Shown here: in pieces, positions 24,158 to 35,760 of the stretch
How positions within the stretch are numbered: position 1 is the stretch's first letter
How the letters are laid out: each line of letters begins with the position of its first letter
DNA from: Poronia punctata
Taxonomy: Eukaryota; Ascomycota; Sordariomycetes; Xylariales; Xylariaceae
Reading direction: 5' to 3'
Length of the DNA stretch: 64,000 nucleotides
Assembly (NCBI GenBank): GCA_022579005.1
Contig: MU401480.1
Span: 124,001 to 188,000, forward strand
Notes under the pieces: generated by a model
Told to the model about the DNA's origin: nothing
Seen by the model: the letters and a program-made list of their open reading frames with translations, nothing else
Databases searched by the model: none
Position numbers and translations under genes: made by a program

Positions 24158-25466
24158 TCACAATTTCCCCTGCCGCTTATCCTCGGTGAGTTTCAAAACA
24201 TGACCTAGATTCTCCGGTTGAATCCTCTCCCACAACGATCCCAACCCTTCCCTCACCCCCTTCTCATCCTCTCTCCGAATCCACTCCTCCACACTCTTGA
24301 TCCTATCCGGAAAGATCTCATCAAGCAAAGCATAATCCCTCCTCACCAACCCCTTATTCTCCCCCGAATGTCTCCAAAGATTAAACCATCCAGTGAAGTT
24401 CTTCCTCAGACTCATCGTCGCCGGATCGTCCGGGTCGGAATTATACCCACACGGCAAATCCCCCCTCTCCCCCCACATCCTCCTCAAATGCCCATCCACA
24501 TCGTCGGGGGTATCCTCCCACCGCGCCGGTTTCCCCGTAACTTTCGTAAACGCCTGAACATATTCCCCAAACGTGACATGCGCAAGCGCAACTCGCAAAT
24601 CGACACCACCCGTCTGGTCATGGTTATCAAACAGATACTTGACATAAACCCCACAATCATCCACAGCCGTAAAGGGCACAGCGCCGTTATTTCCCAGCGG
24701 AACGCGCCACACCACGACACCGTCTTCTTCATCGACCTCGGGCGCGAAGATTGTTCCTTTGCCGATTGTCATTTCGATATATGGACCGGTGGTGAAGACG
24801 GCACTACGCATGGGGATGACTTGTTGTTGTTGTTTGTTTTGTAAGAGGATCCATTCGGCCATTCGTCCCTTGGCGTCGTAATGGCCGCAGCGGAATTCTG
24901 GTCGGAAGCCAGATAGCTTGTATCCGTAGTCGAGGTTTCCGTGGATGTAGAATTTTACGCCTTCTTCGAGGGCTAGTTCCCAGGCCTGTGTGAAAATGTT
25001 AACACTAGTCTATGATATCATTCTGGAATGACCTGTCTGTTCTGTCCATTGCCAGACAACCACAGAAGTAGGTTTTATTTAACTTACTATAAGAACAAAT
25101 TAGTTAGTTAATACCCATCCCGAGCAAAAATTACAAAAAAAGGGGTATAAAAAAAAGAAAAGGCTTACCCCGAATAGTCCAATAAATCTCCGTCTTCTCC
25201 CCACAATTAAACCCATCAATATTCACAAACGCACCCCAAGCACCCCGAAAGACATCCCGAAGCGCATCCTCGGAAGCAAAAGACCCCATCACGCCCTCGA
25301 CCGATCCGGGGCCGTAAGACTGGAGTTCCTTGAACCGCGCACTAGTGATATCGCGCGTGAGAACCCGGGCCGAGTACGTGCCGGACCGGACGAGGTCCCT
25401 CACTATGGGCATGCCTTGGGCGCCGGTTCCGCCTATTATTGCTATGAGTTTCTTCGGGGACGACAT
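24158..25466 (-). CDS. NmrA-like NAD(P)-binding protein (splice-phase conflict)
   Basis: Exon 1 is 25466..25169 and exon 2 is 24985..24158, about 374 residues. The N-terminus KLIAIIGGTGAQGMPIVRDL is the GxxGxxG-type Rossmann dinucleotide motif of the NmrA family (atypical short-chain dehydrogenases, often redox sensors rather than enzymes). Later family marks are GAWGAFVNIDGF, the ETEIYWTIR / AWELALEEGVKFYIHGNLDYGYK junction, KGRMAEWILLQ and VPFTAVDDCGVYVKYLFDN. The donor GTAAGC and the acceptor ACACAG are both good, but the exons join one base out of phase: exon 1 ends with an extra G after the Arg codon, at a GGGG run (25168-25171). A downstream in-phase acceptor (CTAG at 24973-24974) exists but would drop the conserved WELA. 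So either one G too many in the assembly, an allele with a real frameshift, or an unusual splice. Confidence 0.82.
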
Positions 25467-26253
25467 TTTTTCGTTTCTTTCTTTTTGGGGGGAATCTGTA
25501 GAAAGAAGAAGAAGAATTGAAAAGCTGTGTGTATTGACGATGTTGGATGGAAAATGCACAAGAACATAAATCGGCTTTATATCATCATCGACAACAAGAC
25601 AAACCTTCTGCTTGCTTGGCTTACCTCGGTCATGGTCTATGGCTTATAAATTGGCACACCGACTCGCATTCGCACAATGACACACATTTTGAAGCTGATC
25701 ACTCAAACCATCTCGGCTTAAAATCACCACGAGGGGAAAAGACGGCGAATGACAAACCACATCGCATCTACGTACCTATGCGAAATACAAACCCACGTGA
25801 GAAAATTGCCTACATTCATTTCTGCTCTGTAAGCCCATTTTAATCTCGGGATCACTAAACAGTAAATAAGGTAAGTTGGTACCGAGCATTGAGAAGCCGA
25901 GGATCAGTAATCATTATTACATTTCATTTCATTTCTTTCCACATTTCCTGGCCAAAAAAGAAGGGGGGAAAAACAGACATGATGTATTAACCGCAACTAC
26001 CCCCCCCCCCTCACGAGTACGCCCCTCCCCCCTTGACCTTATTCCGCTGTCCAGATCCGTTTCCCTTACGTAGTTTCTGTTGCTGCTGTAGCTGCTGATA
26101 AATCAACCTCAGCTCAAACCTCATCAACCAATCCCCCCTCCTTCTCAACCCTAACGAGATCGGATCAAGATCAAGATCAAGACCCTCCTCCTTTCTCTTC
26201 TTCTTCGTCTTCTTCTTCTTCTTAACCTTTCCAGAAAACCCCCTCTTGTCAAT
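25467..26253. other. Spacer between the NmrA-like and Nudix genes
   Basis: It holds the NmrA-like promoter and the 3' side of the Nudix gene. The latter has a strongly pyrimidine-skewed stretch (26100-26230, TCTTC-rich). The frames at 25547-26073 are not recognisable. Confidence 0.55.
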
Positions 26254-27367
26254 TCATAAACCCAACCTCTTACTCAACTCGATCCCCTGCGCAAAAGTGC
26301 CCACCCTCGCATCGATCGCATATCCCTCTGCTTCCAGCCTCTTGCACTCGTCGTATAGAGTGGCAAGGGGCGTGGTGAACGTCTCGATAAACTCGTCGTC
26401 TTCGAGACTCGGTTTGGGATTTTGATTTTCGGGTAGGGAAGGGTCGATTTGTACAGAGCAGATTGCCGTGTTTGCTAATTTTTTCCCCCAATTAATCATT
26501 ATTTCCACCTACTTAAGTTTTTTAAAAAGGGGAGTTTTTCAGGGATAGAATATCTTACTATTAGTCATCCCAGGATCTAGGTATCCCCCCATCATCATCG
26601 TCAGTAAAACAACAACAAGAAAACTCTCGTAAACCAGTCTTCGATAAAAAAGACATAAAAACATACCATTAAACATAACAGGCGACATCTCCTTAACCCT
26701 CCCCACCAACCCCGTCTCCTCCCTTAACTCCCTCACCGCAGCCTCCTCCACGCTTTCCCCTTCATCCACCAACCCGGCAGGCAACTCGATCGTGATCTTG
26801 TTCAGCGGCGCGCGGAACTGTTTCTGCAGTAGGATCTCCGGCGGGCCGTCGCCGTCGGGCTTCTCTAGTATGGCGAGGATGCCTACGCCGTCGACGCCGC
26901 TTCCCTGGGCGCGCGTCGTTCGCTCGGCTGATTCCCATGTTCGCGTGCGGTTTTGGCAGTCGTTGTATGTGAGTCTATTTTCATGATTATTAGAATAGAA
27001 TAGAAGTAGGTAGAGCGAGCGAGTGAGTGAGTGAGTGAGTGAGTGAGTGAGGGATGAAAAATTAGCTGCCTGTCACCCGTTCCCCTACCTACTTTACTAG
27101 TTTAATCCATTTCCCTTCACTCTGTTCCTGTAAGCAAAAGTTAGTTTTTTTAAAAAAGAAATCTGAGGCCTGCCTCTCTAGCGGTTGTAACTTGTGTCTC
27201 CAGATCCGTAAACAAGTAGATAGTACCTGCAAAAAAACTTCCCAGACCAAATCACTAAAGCAGTTGGGAAGAATGTGTATCAAAGGCTAATAATAGCGAA
27301 AAAGACAAGACAAGACAAGACTTACAAGAAGCTCAGAGCTTATTACTTTGCCGTTTAAGAGTGACAT
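26254..27367 (-). CDS. YSA1: ADP-ribose pyrophosphatase, Nudix family (YSA1/NUDT5-like)
   Basis: Model: complement(join(26254..26474, 26559..26576, 26667..26974, 27093..27127, 27326..27367)), 207 residues. All four introns (84, 90, 118, 198 nt) are GT-AG and all phases agree. The exons are small: 42, 35, 308, 18 and 221 nt. The order of motifs follows NUDT5/Ysa1: ISSELL, EGKWIKL, TRTWESAERTTR, the Nudix box starting GLVDEG and ending REETGL (residues 93-115, full Gx5Ex7REUxEExGU spacing), then PVMFNGDPGMTNTNTAIC and DARVGTFAQGIEL. The enzyme hydrolyses ADP-ribose and related sugars to AMP and sugar phosphate in the cytosol. A (GAGT)n repeat lies in the third intron from the 3' end. High confidence because both micro-exons restore conserved residues. 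Confidence 0.93.
27021..27051. repeat. (GAGT)7 microsatellite in a Nudix-gene intron
   Basis: A tetranucleotide run within intron 26975-27092 of the ADP-ribose pyrophosphatase gene. Confidence 0.9.
27302..27321. repeat. (AAGAC)4 tandem repeat in the first Nudix-gene intron
   Basis: Four perfect pentamers immediately inside the 5' end of the first intron (27128-27325), read on the minus strand just after the GTAAG donor. Confidence 0.85.
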
Positions 27368-28201
27368 CTTGGACCTGCACTTTTCATACAACAGTTTATA
27401 ATCGTTCAGGGTTTCTTGTCCGAGATGGAAATAAGATAACTAATGGTAATATGTAAAAGTAAAGATAGAGAATTATGAAATCCCAATTGTTTGTTTGTCC
27501 CAGTGTCTCTTTTTTGAATGTCGTGCCTTTTTTTTGCAGCTAGTTTGGCATAGTCGCGCGTCACTAGGTAGATACATCATGTCATACAATAGGCGAATTA
27601 GATTAATCGAATTGCGCTGGCAGTAGTGGAGATCAATACTTATCTCTCTCTCACTTCCGGAGCCGTTGAGCGCCGAACACGTTTTCCATCCAACACTCAC
27701 CGCATTATCTGCCTAAGCTGAAATCTCGAGGATTCGTGTCGTGCACCTGTCCATGGATTGACGGATCGGACCAGTTTGAGACCAGTTATAGAATTCATAC
27801 AACCGTTTGGTTCTTTCTCCGAATTCGTCTGTCTAGCTGTAGCAAACCTGAACCTTATCCTTGGCTGCGTCATCAGGCTTCACGACTACCTAAAATATGC
27901 CACGACCTAAGGTATCGCTCCCGATGCTTTACCCATTGATGAACACAAGAGTTTCGCCAGCCTGAAATGCCGTACCCCTGGACTTACTCCAACCGTAATC
28001 TTCTTTCAATACAGTCTTAGCCTGAAGCGTACTGCTGTTCGCCTATGAGGTCCAAGGTAAAGGAAAAACACCGACCTTGGCAAGGTAAAGAAAGACCTTT
28101 GTCTTGGAATTACCTATATCATGCCTCGTTAAACTTTATGCGCCCATCACAGCAATCCTCTCAAGGGATAAGCTTGGCCACTCGCTAGCCCTTGTCCCTG
28201 C
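27368..28201. other. Spacer between the Nudix gene and CSN2
   Basis: No gene seen. The frames at 27473-27939 are not recognisable. Confidence 0.55.
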
Positions 28202-29786
28202 TCAGCTCGTAGCGAGACCCCAGCTTGACTTTCCAACTCTACGCTGCTTGCTGGAACTTCCCTTGACAGCCAACGACATGAACGGATCCTCGGGTGGTGC
28301 TGTTTCTACCACTCGAAATCCATCGGCGTCCTTCAAGATAGTCGTGCACAAGCCACCCACCGCGTTGGTCCAGTCTAGTAGAGCTTGGGTTCTTTCTGTA
28401 TCCCGACCGGATTCTATCTCTAGGATGCCAGCCTGTTGATCGATCTGGCCACGAATCTGGCCGTCGATAATCAGATACCCTAGGATATCCTGTACTTCAG
28501 CTTCCGAGATGTTGAGTTTTCGCGCAATCCAAGCTATCTTCATTCTCGTATAAGGCGCAATGAGTTTGACTATGGCCTTGGTTGTCATATTCCGAGTCAC
28601 CTCGTCAATGTTCTCGGCAATAAAAGGATCCGCCAGTATGTCCTGATTGTTCTGGAGCACTTTGACATATTTTGGCATATCGTCTCTCTGAAACGCGTCG
28701 ACAAGCTCCGTCATCGGCGCGATGCGGGGGTCGGACCGGTACGGCTTCGTCTCCTGCGAATCGAAAGGATTGATGTCTGACTTCATGAGCACCGTGGTAA
28801 GCAGGAGGTATTTGAGCACCTGAATACGTTGGAGCGATCCGGCTTCGTCGTAGTTTCGGAACGACTCGAAAAAATCTATTTGTGCGTCTTTCCAATTCTC
28901 CTCGCTCATGTGCATCTTGCCGCCACACTCCCGTATGATACCCATGATCTTGGGATGGGGAACTGCCGACCGGACCGTGAGCGCCTTTTTGTAAAGAACT
29001 TTTAGCTGCTTATTGTTGCGCGTTTCGGCGCACATTTGAATCTCCAGAGCATATATCTCCTGCGAGTAAGTGCCCTTGCTCGGGTCGTCGGTACCATCTG
29101 CTTTCTGACAAGCCCTCTGCAACTCGCGGAGTTTTTTAGTCACGGAAATGTATTCCTTGCGATCCAGGAGGAGTTTCGCAAGCTTGATGTTGGTCTTCAG
29201 CCATAACCGCTCGTTGTTGGTGTTCTGGAAACATGAAAGAGTCAAAGAGTAGAATTTCTCCATACATCGTTGTGCCGCATCGCTGTCTGACTCCTTCTCG
29301 ATGAAATCAAGCATATTGTTAATCGATTTTTCGGAGTAGTTTCGAGTCACGGCCGACCGGACGTAGCCGAGGAGGTCGTTGTAGTGTTCAACAGCCTAGG
29401 GGCGCGTAAAGGTCAGCGGGGGAACAGGAGGGGCATCATCGCAATGCTTCAAATTGGAGTGTACCTGGTCAAATTTCCCTAGCCGGAACTCAAGTTTTAT
29501 GGCCTGTTTCAACCCTTTGAAGCCCCATTCTCCCGGTTCTGCTTCTAGAGAGACTAGAGCCAAGAACTCATCAATAGCTTCTTCTGGGTCGCTTCCTTTC
29601 ATTTGCTTCGCATTGTAGTATTTGTTCTCGATGTCGACGTCACCGGAGTCTTCTTCGTCGTTATCCTCATACTCGAAATCATACCTGTCGACGCAATAGA
29701 GTCAGAACTAGAGGTCCATCGCCGAGGTAGCCATCTGGTACGTACTGCTCCTCGTCTGACTCTTGCATGAAGTCGTCGTCCGACAT
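28202..29786 (-). CDS. csnB: COP9 signalosome complex subunit 2
   Basis: Model: complement(join(28202..29395, 29465..29684, 29746..29786)), 484 residues; introns of 69 and 61 nt, phases agree. The length is close to that of CSN2 in other fungi. The N-terminus is acidic (MSDDDFMQESDEEQYDFEYEDNDEED), followed by IENKYYNAKQMKG, and the helical repeat region contains EEAIDEFLALVSLE, MEKFYSLTL and NNERLWLKTNIKLAKLLL. The PCI domain in the C-terminal third includes KIMGIIRECGGKMHM, LLTTVLMKSDINPFDSQE, YTRMKIAWIARKLNISE and LIIDGQIRGQID. In the complex CSN2 scaffolds the CSN5 deneddylase and contacts cullin-Rbx1. It shares a divergent ~950-base promoter region with the splicing factor gene CWC25. 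The last ~15 residues (SKQRRVGKSSWGLATS) are not part of the domain. Confidence 0.95.
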
Positions 29787-30735
29787 GTTGGCAACGGTCT
29801 ATAAGATAAGTCTGATGGTGCGGCGCTTATAAGCTACCTATAGGTAGCAGGTCGGCAAGATTCTGGGAGAGTGTTGAGGAAGCGATATTGGACAAAAAGT
29901 AGGAGTTCGTAGTTAAGAATTTATAAACAGTCGTTTTGAAGGCGTTAGCTTGATGATGAGGAGTAGAATGTCCTAAACCTAGCAAAGAATGCCAACAGGA
30001 TGAACTTGGAAGTATCAATAGTAGTCGATAGAAGTAGGTACGAGCTGTAAATAATACGTGTAGTAGGGAGGCAGGTACATTGGGCAAGTTGTTTGATGTA
30101 GTGACCGGATCCTGTACTCTGTTTGAGCATCAACAGAACCACTATCTGAGGTACACCTAGGTACTCTATCCTGTCACTTGGTGCTGGGATACCTCCTCTG
30201 TTCTCACATGGAAATGATGAAAGAGGATTAGTGCGGGGCTTTAAAGCTTCAAGTTCTGTATACTTGTACAGAATCAAAGTACTTATTCCATAGGTAGACC
30301 TTTAGCGTTTTGCACGCTACAGAGCACGAAAGAGATGCCAAGTGGTACAAAGGACCTAGGTACTACATACACCATCTGCACACTGTGCCCACAGCCTTAT
30401 CCTCCAAGTGTCCTTCCCCACTTCTTGGAAGGGCGCTATATTACCTTAATTGAATGAGGCTGGGGCAGCTTGGCACTGTGAGTTTTCCATTCCAAGTGGC
30501 GACGTCAAGACATCAAAACCTCTTCCTTGACACCACTTACATCTACAGCTACCCTGGATATTTTCAAGCCGGACAGGTCTAGTGTTTTTTTGTCTTTCCT
30601 GTCTTGAAGCTCCCCGGCTTAATTACTGTTTTGAAAATTACAGTCCCTGTGGGATTTCCTGCGCTGTCTTCGATTACCGGCAGGACAGCTATACTTTTCA
30701 TCGTCGTCTGAGCCAGCCAGTTTCAAGCCGTCAAA
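29787..30735. promoter_or_regulatory. Divergent intergenic region, CSN2 (-) / CWC25 (+)
   Basis: 949 bases between two start codons facing away from each other, so both promoters must lie here. I see no gene in it. A pyrimidine/AT-rich leader precedes the CWC25 ATG and an open minus-strand frame (29827-30277) has no recognisable content. Confidence 0.6.
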
Positions 30736-31938
30736 ATGGGTGGAGATTTACAGCTGAAGAAGTCGTACCATCCGGCCCTCTTGAAGAATCAAGCGAGAGT
30801 CTACGATGCCGAACAAGCCGCCCTCGCCGAGAGGAAGAAGACCGAGGCGCGCATCCAAGAAATCAAAGAAGAGCGCGCCAAGAAGGAGATACAAGAGAAA
30901 CTAGAGGCCGCCGGCGGCCGGAAGCGCATCGACCGAGTTGACTGGATGTATCAAGGCCCCAGCGATGGCCAAGGTGGAACTTCAGAAGAACTCGAAGGCT
31001 TTCTATTGGGAAAAAGAAGAATCGACACGATCCTCACGCGCGGGCCGGAAACCGACAAGTTAAAAAAAGAAGCGGCATACGACGGTCTTACACCCCTTCA
31101 AAACCCGGCGCTCAACGCGAAAGACATAGCAGCGAAAATACGCGAAGATCCCTTATTAGCCATCAAACGTCGAGAACAAGAAGCATACGAAGCAATGATG
31201 AATGATCCGATAAAGAGGAGGCAACTGCTGGCATCTATGGGACATACCGAAGAGAAACCAAAGGATGAAAAGCGATCGAGACGACACAAACACAGGCATC
31301 GTTCACATTCGCGGGAGGATCGTCATCGGAGACATCGACGTTCAGATTCTCGAGAACGAGATAGGTCATCCGAAAGACGACATAGACATCGACGCCGCGA
31401 TTCGGAAGATAGGTCGGCGTCGAGGGGCCGGCACGAATCCCGGAAAGTCCATCATGAAAGGGCGCAATCGCCGTCAAGGGAGAGACACAGAGATGAACGA
31501 AGCCGTCATGATAGACCGTCATATAGGGGTCGATCGAGGAGTCCTCGGCGCAGCGACCGTAGGGATGAGGATTACCGGCAGCGTCGAGATTACACTAACG
31601 ATCGGCCACGAGAACACCGCCGGGACACTTCCAGCGATAGAGGCCGGCGTGATAGCTATAGGGTTTCCGATTATAGGGGTGGGATGAGTAACGGCCGTAA
31701 CGGAGGTAGTGGCGGCCCTGCTGAAAAGTCGGATTCGGCAGCTGAAGAGCGGGCGCGGAAATTGGCGGCTATGCAAGCAGCAGCTACAGACTTGGACAAA
31801 GACCGAGAAAAGCGACTAGCTGAAATAGCAGAAGCGGAGCGACAGGCTAAAGAAGCTGATGAGATGGCAAGATTCAAAGCTGGAAAATACGCAGACCAGG
31901 AGTTTGTCCATGGATTACGCAGAAAGCTGATTAACTGA
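30736..31938 (+). CDS. CWC25: Pre-mRNA-splicing factor CWC25
   Basis: Intronless, 400 residues. The N-terminal 60 residues are the Cwf/Cwc N-terminal (CIR) domain: [19 protein letters not shown], then a charged helix ending near EEERAKKE, then [12 protein letters not shown], which is the classic CWC25 box. Next are [15 protein letters not shown] ([11 protein letters not shown]) and the [20 protein letters not shown] helix. Residues ~175-320 are an Arg/Ser/His/Asp-rich low-complexity region with many SRER and HRRR units. The C-terminus is a charged coiled-coil segment ([20 protein letters not shown]) ending in [14 protein letters not shown]25 joins the spliceosome just before the first transesterification. 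Typical for the family in length and layout. Confidence 0.94.
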   Translation: MGGDLQLKKSYHPALLKNQARVYDAEQAALAERKKTEARIQEIKEERAKKEIQEKLEAAGGRKRIDRVDWMYQGPSDGQGGTSEELEGFLLGKRRIDTILTRGPETDKLKKEAAYDGLTPLQNPALNAKDIAAKIREDPLLAIKRREQEAYEAMMNDPIKRRQLLASMGHTEEKPKDEKRSRRHKHRHRSHSREDRHRRHRRSDSRERDRSSERRHRHRRRDSEDRSASRGRHESRKVHHERAQSPSRERHRDERSRHDRPSYRGRSRSPRRSDRRDEDYRQRRDYTNDRPREHRRDTSSDRGRRDSYRVSDYRGGMSNGRNGGSGGPAEKSDSAAEERARKLAAMQAAATDLDKDREKRLAEIAEAERQAKEADEMARFKAGKYADQEFVHGLRRKLIN

Positions 31939-33489
31939 AGTGGCCTCGTCTGATATTATATTTTGATACCCCCAATACACGAGTCTTGAGACTACCCAGT
32001 TTACGCATCCTCAGTTGGATCAAAAATATTTTGCGCATGTCTAGTATGTGTCATAGCCAAAGGTGACACAAGATCTGGAGTTCGGTAGCTGCACCCGGCC
32101 TCACGGTTCATAGGAAAAGAAAACTAATCATACACGACTACCAACTCCTAAGTAATGCCCACGCAAATGCGACACCCGTGTAAAGCAATGCAATGGTTAC
32201 TCACCTGTGAAGATTTCCGGTTCCTGGTTTCTTCACGTTATTACCTACGAGTAGGCGCATAGTACATTGTAGGACAGATTGAAGCCAAGCCGCAAGAATG
32301 TTATAGTAATACAGAAAGGTGTCCTGTAGAACCTCCTTTTAAATTAGGTATATGATGTGTCAGTCTCTTCGTATTTGGAGTGAGTTACTCATATGCTTGT
32401 CTTTAATGACCACAACAGTTAGGCTGACTTGTGTCCTGGCGCATTTACATGCGCTGTCTAATATCCTATTCTCTAAGAAAGTCAAATTACACATTCCTGG
32501 TTGTTACCGGTACTCATAAGTTGATTTGATAGTAGGTGTTTTTATATGAGATATCTTGACAAGATGATTAACAGCAAATAGCAGATAGGAAGCCATATAA
32601 AGAAAGTTTAAATATATACTTGTATCCCTAGGACCCTATCCTCTACCGAACAACCCCTGACCTAGTCTAAAGTGATTTAAGTCCAGGGCCTCCCAGCTTC
32701 AGCCAAGGTTAGTAGAGTGGCATGTCGTAGCTGCATGTTGTAGTTGTCATAGTGTAATTGCCCAACAATAATACCTAAAAGAATTGTCTGTGATTCTTTA
32801 TTCTAGATTACTTTTCTCCAGAGACTTATCTACGAGTATATATGTCATGATTGCGTTTCCCCAACTTCCAATTTCTAGGCCAAGGCAGACAAAAACTTGT
32901 ACTTGTAGATACGCGACAGTGAATGGTACAGTGGCATGGTGGGGTGGCACTAACTTCAATTAGGATTACTGCATGCATGCCTCCACATAATGAAATGTAG
33001 CGCACAGCCTACAGGCTACAGGAAGACAGGCAGAGTACACTTTAGGCCCATCTCGACTGCCAGGAGTGCGCCCGGGCTGTTGTTTCCTTATTAATTTCCC
33101 TGCCAAGAATTTTAATGGGCAAGGCCTCATATTGCGGTACACTCGTAGATTACTGGTGCAGTAGGGAATCATTCTTGATCTTGTTCCTGACGAACCCCCT
33201 TCTCAACATTGCCCAAATCGTGCTATTGCAGCAGACCGTACTTGCATGAGCTCTGAATTGCACGGACAATTGAATACCAAATCAACCAGTACCTTGTCCC
33301 TAGCATCAGCTATCTACACACCCATTCCATTACCTGTCTCGAAGGCGCGAAACCACGGAATCCCGCCCCTGCCGGACGACGACAACCTGATCGATTTGAC
33401 CTGCAAAAACCTCTCCACATCTTGTTCCGTCCGGCCGCGATTTCATACCTCGGCAAGAACTCAATCTCTACCAGAATACCATCATTAAA
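31939..33489. other. Spacer upstream of rho3
   Basis: No protein gene supported. Two TACGAGTA copies are at 32246 and 32831. An ATG-initiated 80-codon frame (33246-33488) ends two bases in front of the rho3 start codon and is most simply a long upstream ORF in the leader. Confidence 0.5.
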
Positions 33490-34325
33490 ATGCCCCTTTG
33501 TGGATTAGGAGGGTCTAAGACGGTGCAGCGCAAGCTGGTACTTCTGTATGTGTGGTGCCAGTGCGACAGAGAACAACTGTTCAGAACCCCTCCATCTCCA
33601 TGCTGACGAGGCCATTGTGTTAGTGGCGACGGTGCAAGCGGAAAAACGTCTCTGTTGAACGTTTTTACAAGAGGATACTTTCCGACGGTCTACGAGCCGA
33701 CGGTGTTTGAAAACTACGTCCACGGTCAGTTTACATTTGTTTCTTGCACTTGAGACGACTTTTGTGGCAATGCTGTCGCTTGGGCCGAATCAACTTCGCA
33801 GGTCATCCCTATGGCCGGCCGCGAGATTACTGGCTGTACTAACAGATAAATATTGCAGATATCTTTGTCGACAACGTCCATATCGAATTGTCATTATGGG
33901 ACACAGCAGGACAAGAAGAATTCGACCGCTTACGAAGTCTTTCCTACGATAACACAGACGTCGTTGTGCTTTGCTTCAGTGTCGACAGCAAGGATTCCCT
34001 AGAGAACGTGGAGAGCAAATGGATTGGCGAGATTCAGGAGAACTGTCCCGGTGTGAAACTTGTCCTGGTCGCATTGAAGTGCGATTTACGGGAGAACAAT
34101 GAAGAGGATGAGGATGCGACCGCAGAGGGCAACCAGAGGGAGAAGAAGCCCATGATTGACTACAACCAAGGCCTTGATGTCGCAAGGCGGATCAAGGCCA
34201 TGCGATATCTTGAGTGTTCCGCTATGAGAAATCGGGGCGTCAACGAGGCCTTTACAGAGGCTGCCCGCGTCGCTCTTAGCGTGAAGCCCAGTGGCGAGCA
34301 AGAATCCAAGTGCGTTGTCATGTAA
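33490..34325 (+). CDS. rho3: Rho-type small GTPase, Rho3
   Basis: Model: join(33490..33545, 33624..33724, 33859..34325), 207 residues; introns of 78 and 134 nt, phases agree. G1 is GDGASGKT (residues 20-27), the effector loop is [25 protein letters not shown], G3 is [17 protein letters not shown], the base-recognition motif is LKCD (as usual in Rho3) and G5 is ECSAM. A Rho insert rich in Glu/Asp follows LKCDLRENN. The last four residues, CVVM, are a CAAX box for prenylation. Rho3 acts at the plasma membrane in polarised growth, exocytosis and actin organisation. The whole sequence resembles filamentous-fungal Rho3 rather than Rho1, Rho2, Rho4 or Cdc42. Confidence 0.95.
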
Positions 34326-35226
34326 GCTTGATAGCCGCTGGATTCTTCTGCCGGATAACCACACCTATCCGAGTCGCAACAAATGATCGCATGCGCACCG
34401 CGTCTCGCCCCATATAGAAAGACTGGGAGATCAAGTCAAACGTCGCATCAGGATCTACATCAGATCCATGATCATTATACCCTACCTCCCCACCTATACC
34501 AACCTGCGAACTTCAGTCCACTTCGAGGACCGGCGGATACGCTTCTGAGCTACTCCTACCCTATACCCCTGATTCCCCTTTTTGTACATATTAACTGTCA
34601 TTCGATGTTTTTTGCACATATGCGCAGCCTTGCGTGCACGTCGTTTTCTATCATCTTTTTAATTGTTCAGATTTTGTCAATGGGGAACCCTCGGATTGGC
34701 GCTTTCAAGAGGATTGCAAATCCTCTAGATCCAGGCGCACACCTACGAGTATAGCTCTTCCACTGGACGGATCCCTTTCTTTTTGTTATGACGAGGATAC
34801 GGTCCATGTCGGTTTTGTAGGGAGCGCAACTTTTTTTGTGTTTTTATTTATACCTCCCTACATTCCCTTGCGATTGCTTCCCCTTTGTTGTATACTCTGT
34901 GTGTGTGAGTTGGTCTGCTTGACTTGTTTCATCGTTGTTTGGGAAACCTAAAGGCTGGTTGGTGAATGGAAGATATGTAAGAAAGTCCTCTTTTTTATTC
35001 ATTCCCAACATTCAAAGGTGACAGGTTTTGCAACATTGCGTGATTTATTTAGATGTTGTTGAAATACGTAGGTTAGATACTGAGTCTAGAGTGAGTGAGT
35101 AGCTGCCCTTCTTGGTAACTTGTAAGTTAGGTAATTATGTTTGTGGGGGAGGGCAAAATAATAGGACCCCATCTTACCTCCTGCATTTGTTGATGCATCG
35201 CATCTGCAGATGACGTGGGGAGGGAA

Positions 35227-35248
35227 TCTCTCTCTCTCTCTCTCTCTC
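35227..35248. repeat. (TC)11 dinucleotide repeat
   Basis: A perfect TC run followed by further CT-rich sequence. Confidence 0.9.
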
Positions 35249-35599
35249 TTCTCTCTGTCTACAGTTAGTCGGATTGGGATTATACATACATTGTAGATGT
35301 AAAACCTACATCCTCACCTAATGCGTAAATGTAAGAAGTAGGCATCTTGGAGAGGGGACATTTTTTTATATGCATTACCTACCTTGTAGTAAACAAAAAT
35401 CTATCTATACAAATACGAGTACATAGATACCCATTCTACCTAGGTAGGTTGCTTACCTATACCTAACTGCTTACAAATACGACTAGCTATAAAAATGAAG
35501 AGAAGCTATATGTAAATACCTAGATAGGTGTACATCTTTCCTCTTATAAGTACGTGTATATAAATACATAGAAGAGGGGAAAAAAGAAAGAAAGAAAGA

Positions 35600-35760
35600 A
35601 AAAAATAAATTAAACATAAAAATAAAAAGAATATTAGTAAGTAAAAAAAACTAGCCTAATAAGTTTTATATTATATTAAATAAAGTTTAAATAAAATAAC
35701 TAACTTAACTTTATACATTTGTTTATGTTTATTTATTCATTTATTTTATAGCCCTGCTAT
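35600..35760. other. Very AT-rich block
   Basis: About 160 bases composed mostly of A and T with many TAAAT and TTTAT words, including the run around ATTTATTCATTTATTTTATA. It stands out from the ~45-50 % GC surroundings. It could be a replication or scaffold-attachment element, or simply a relic; nothing proves either. Confidence 0.5.

Noticed and set aside
24218..24844. 208-codon plus-strand frame, Pro/Ile-rich
   Set aside because: It lies wholly antisense to NmrA-like exon 2, which has clear family motifs.
30582..30941. Plus-strand frame overlapping the CWC25 start in another frame
   Set aside because: It has no ATG at its start (GTG) and its second half is only the out-of-frame reading of the charged CWC25 helix.
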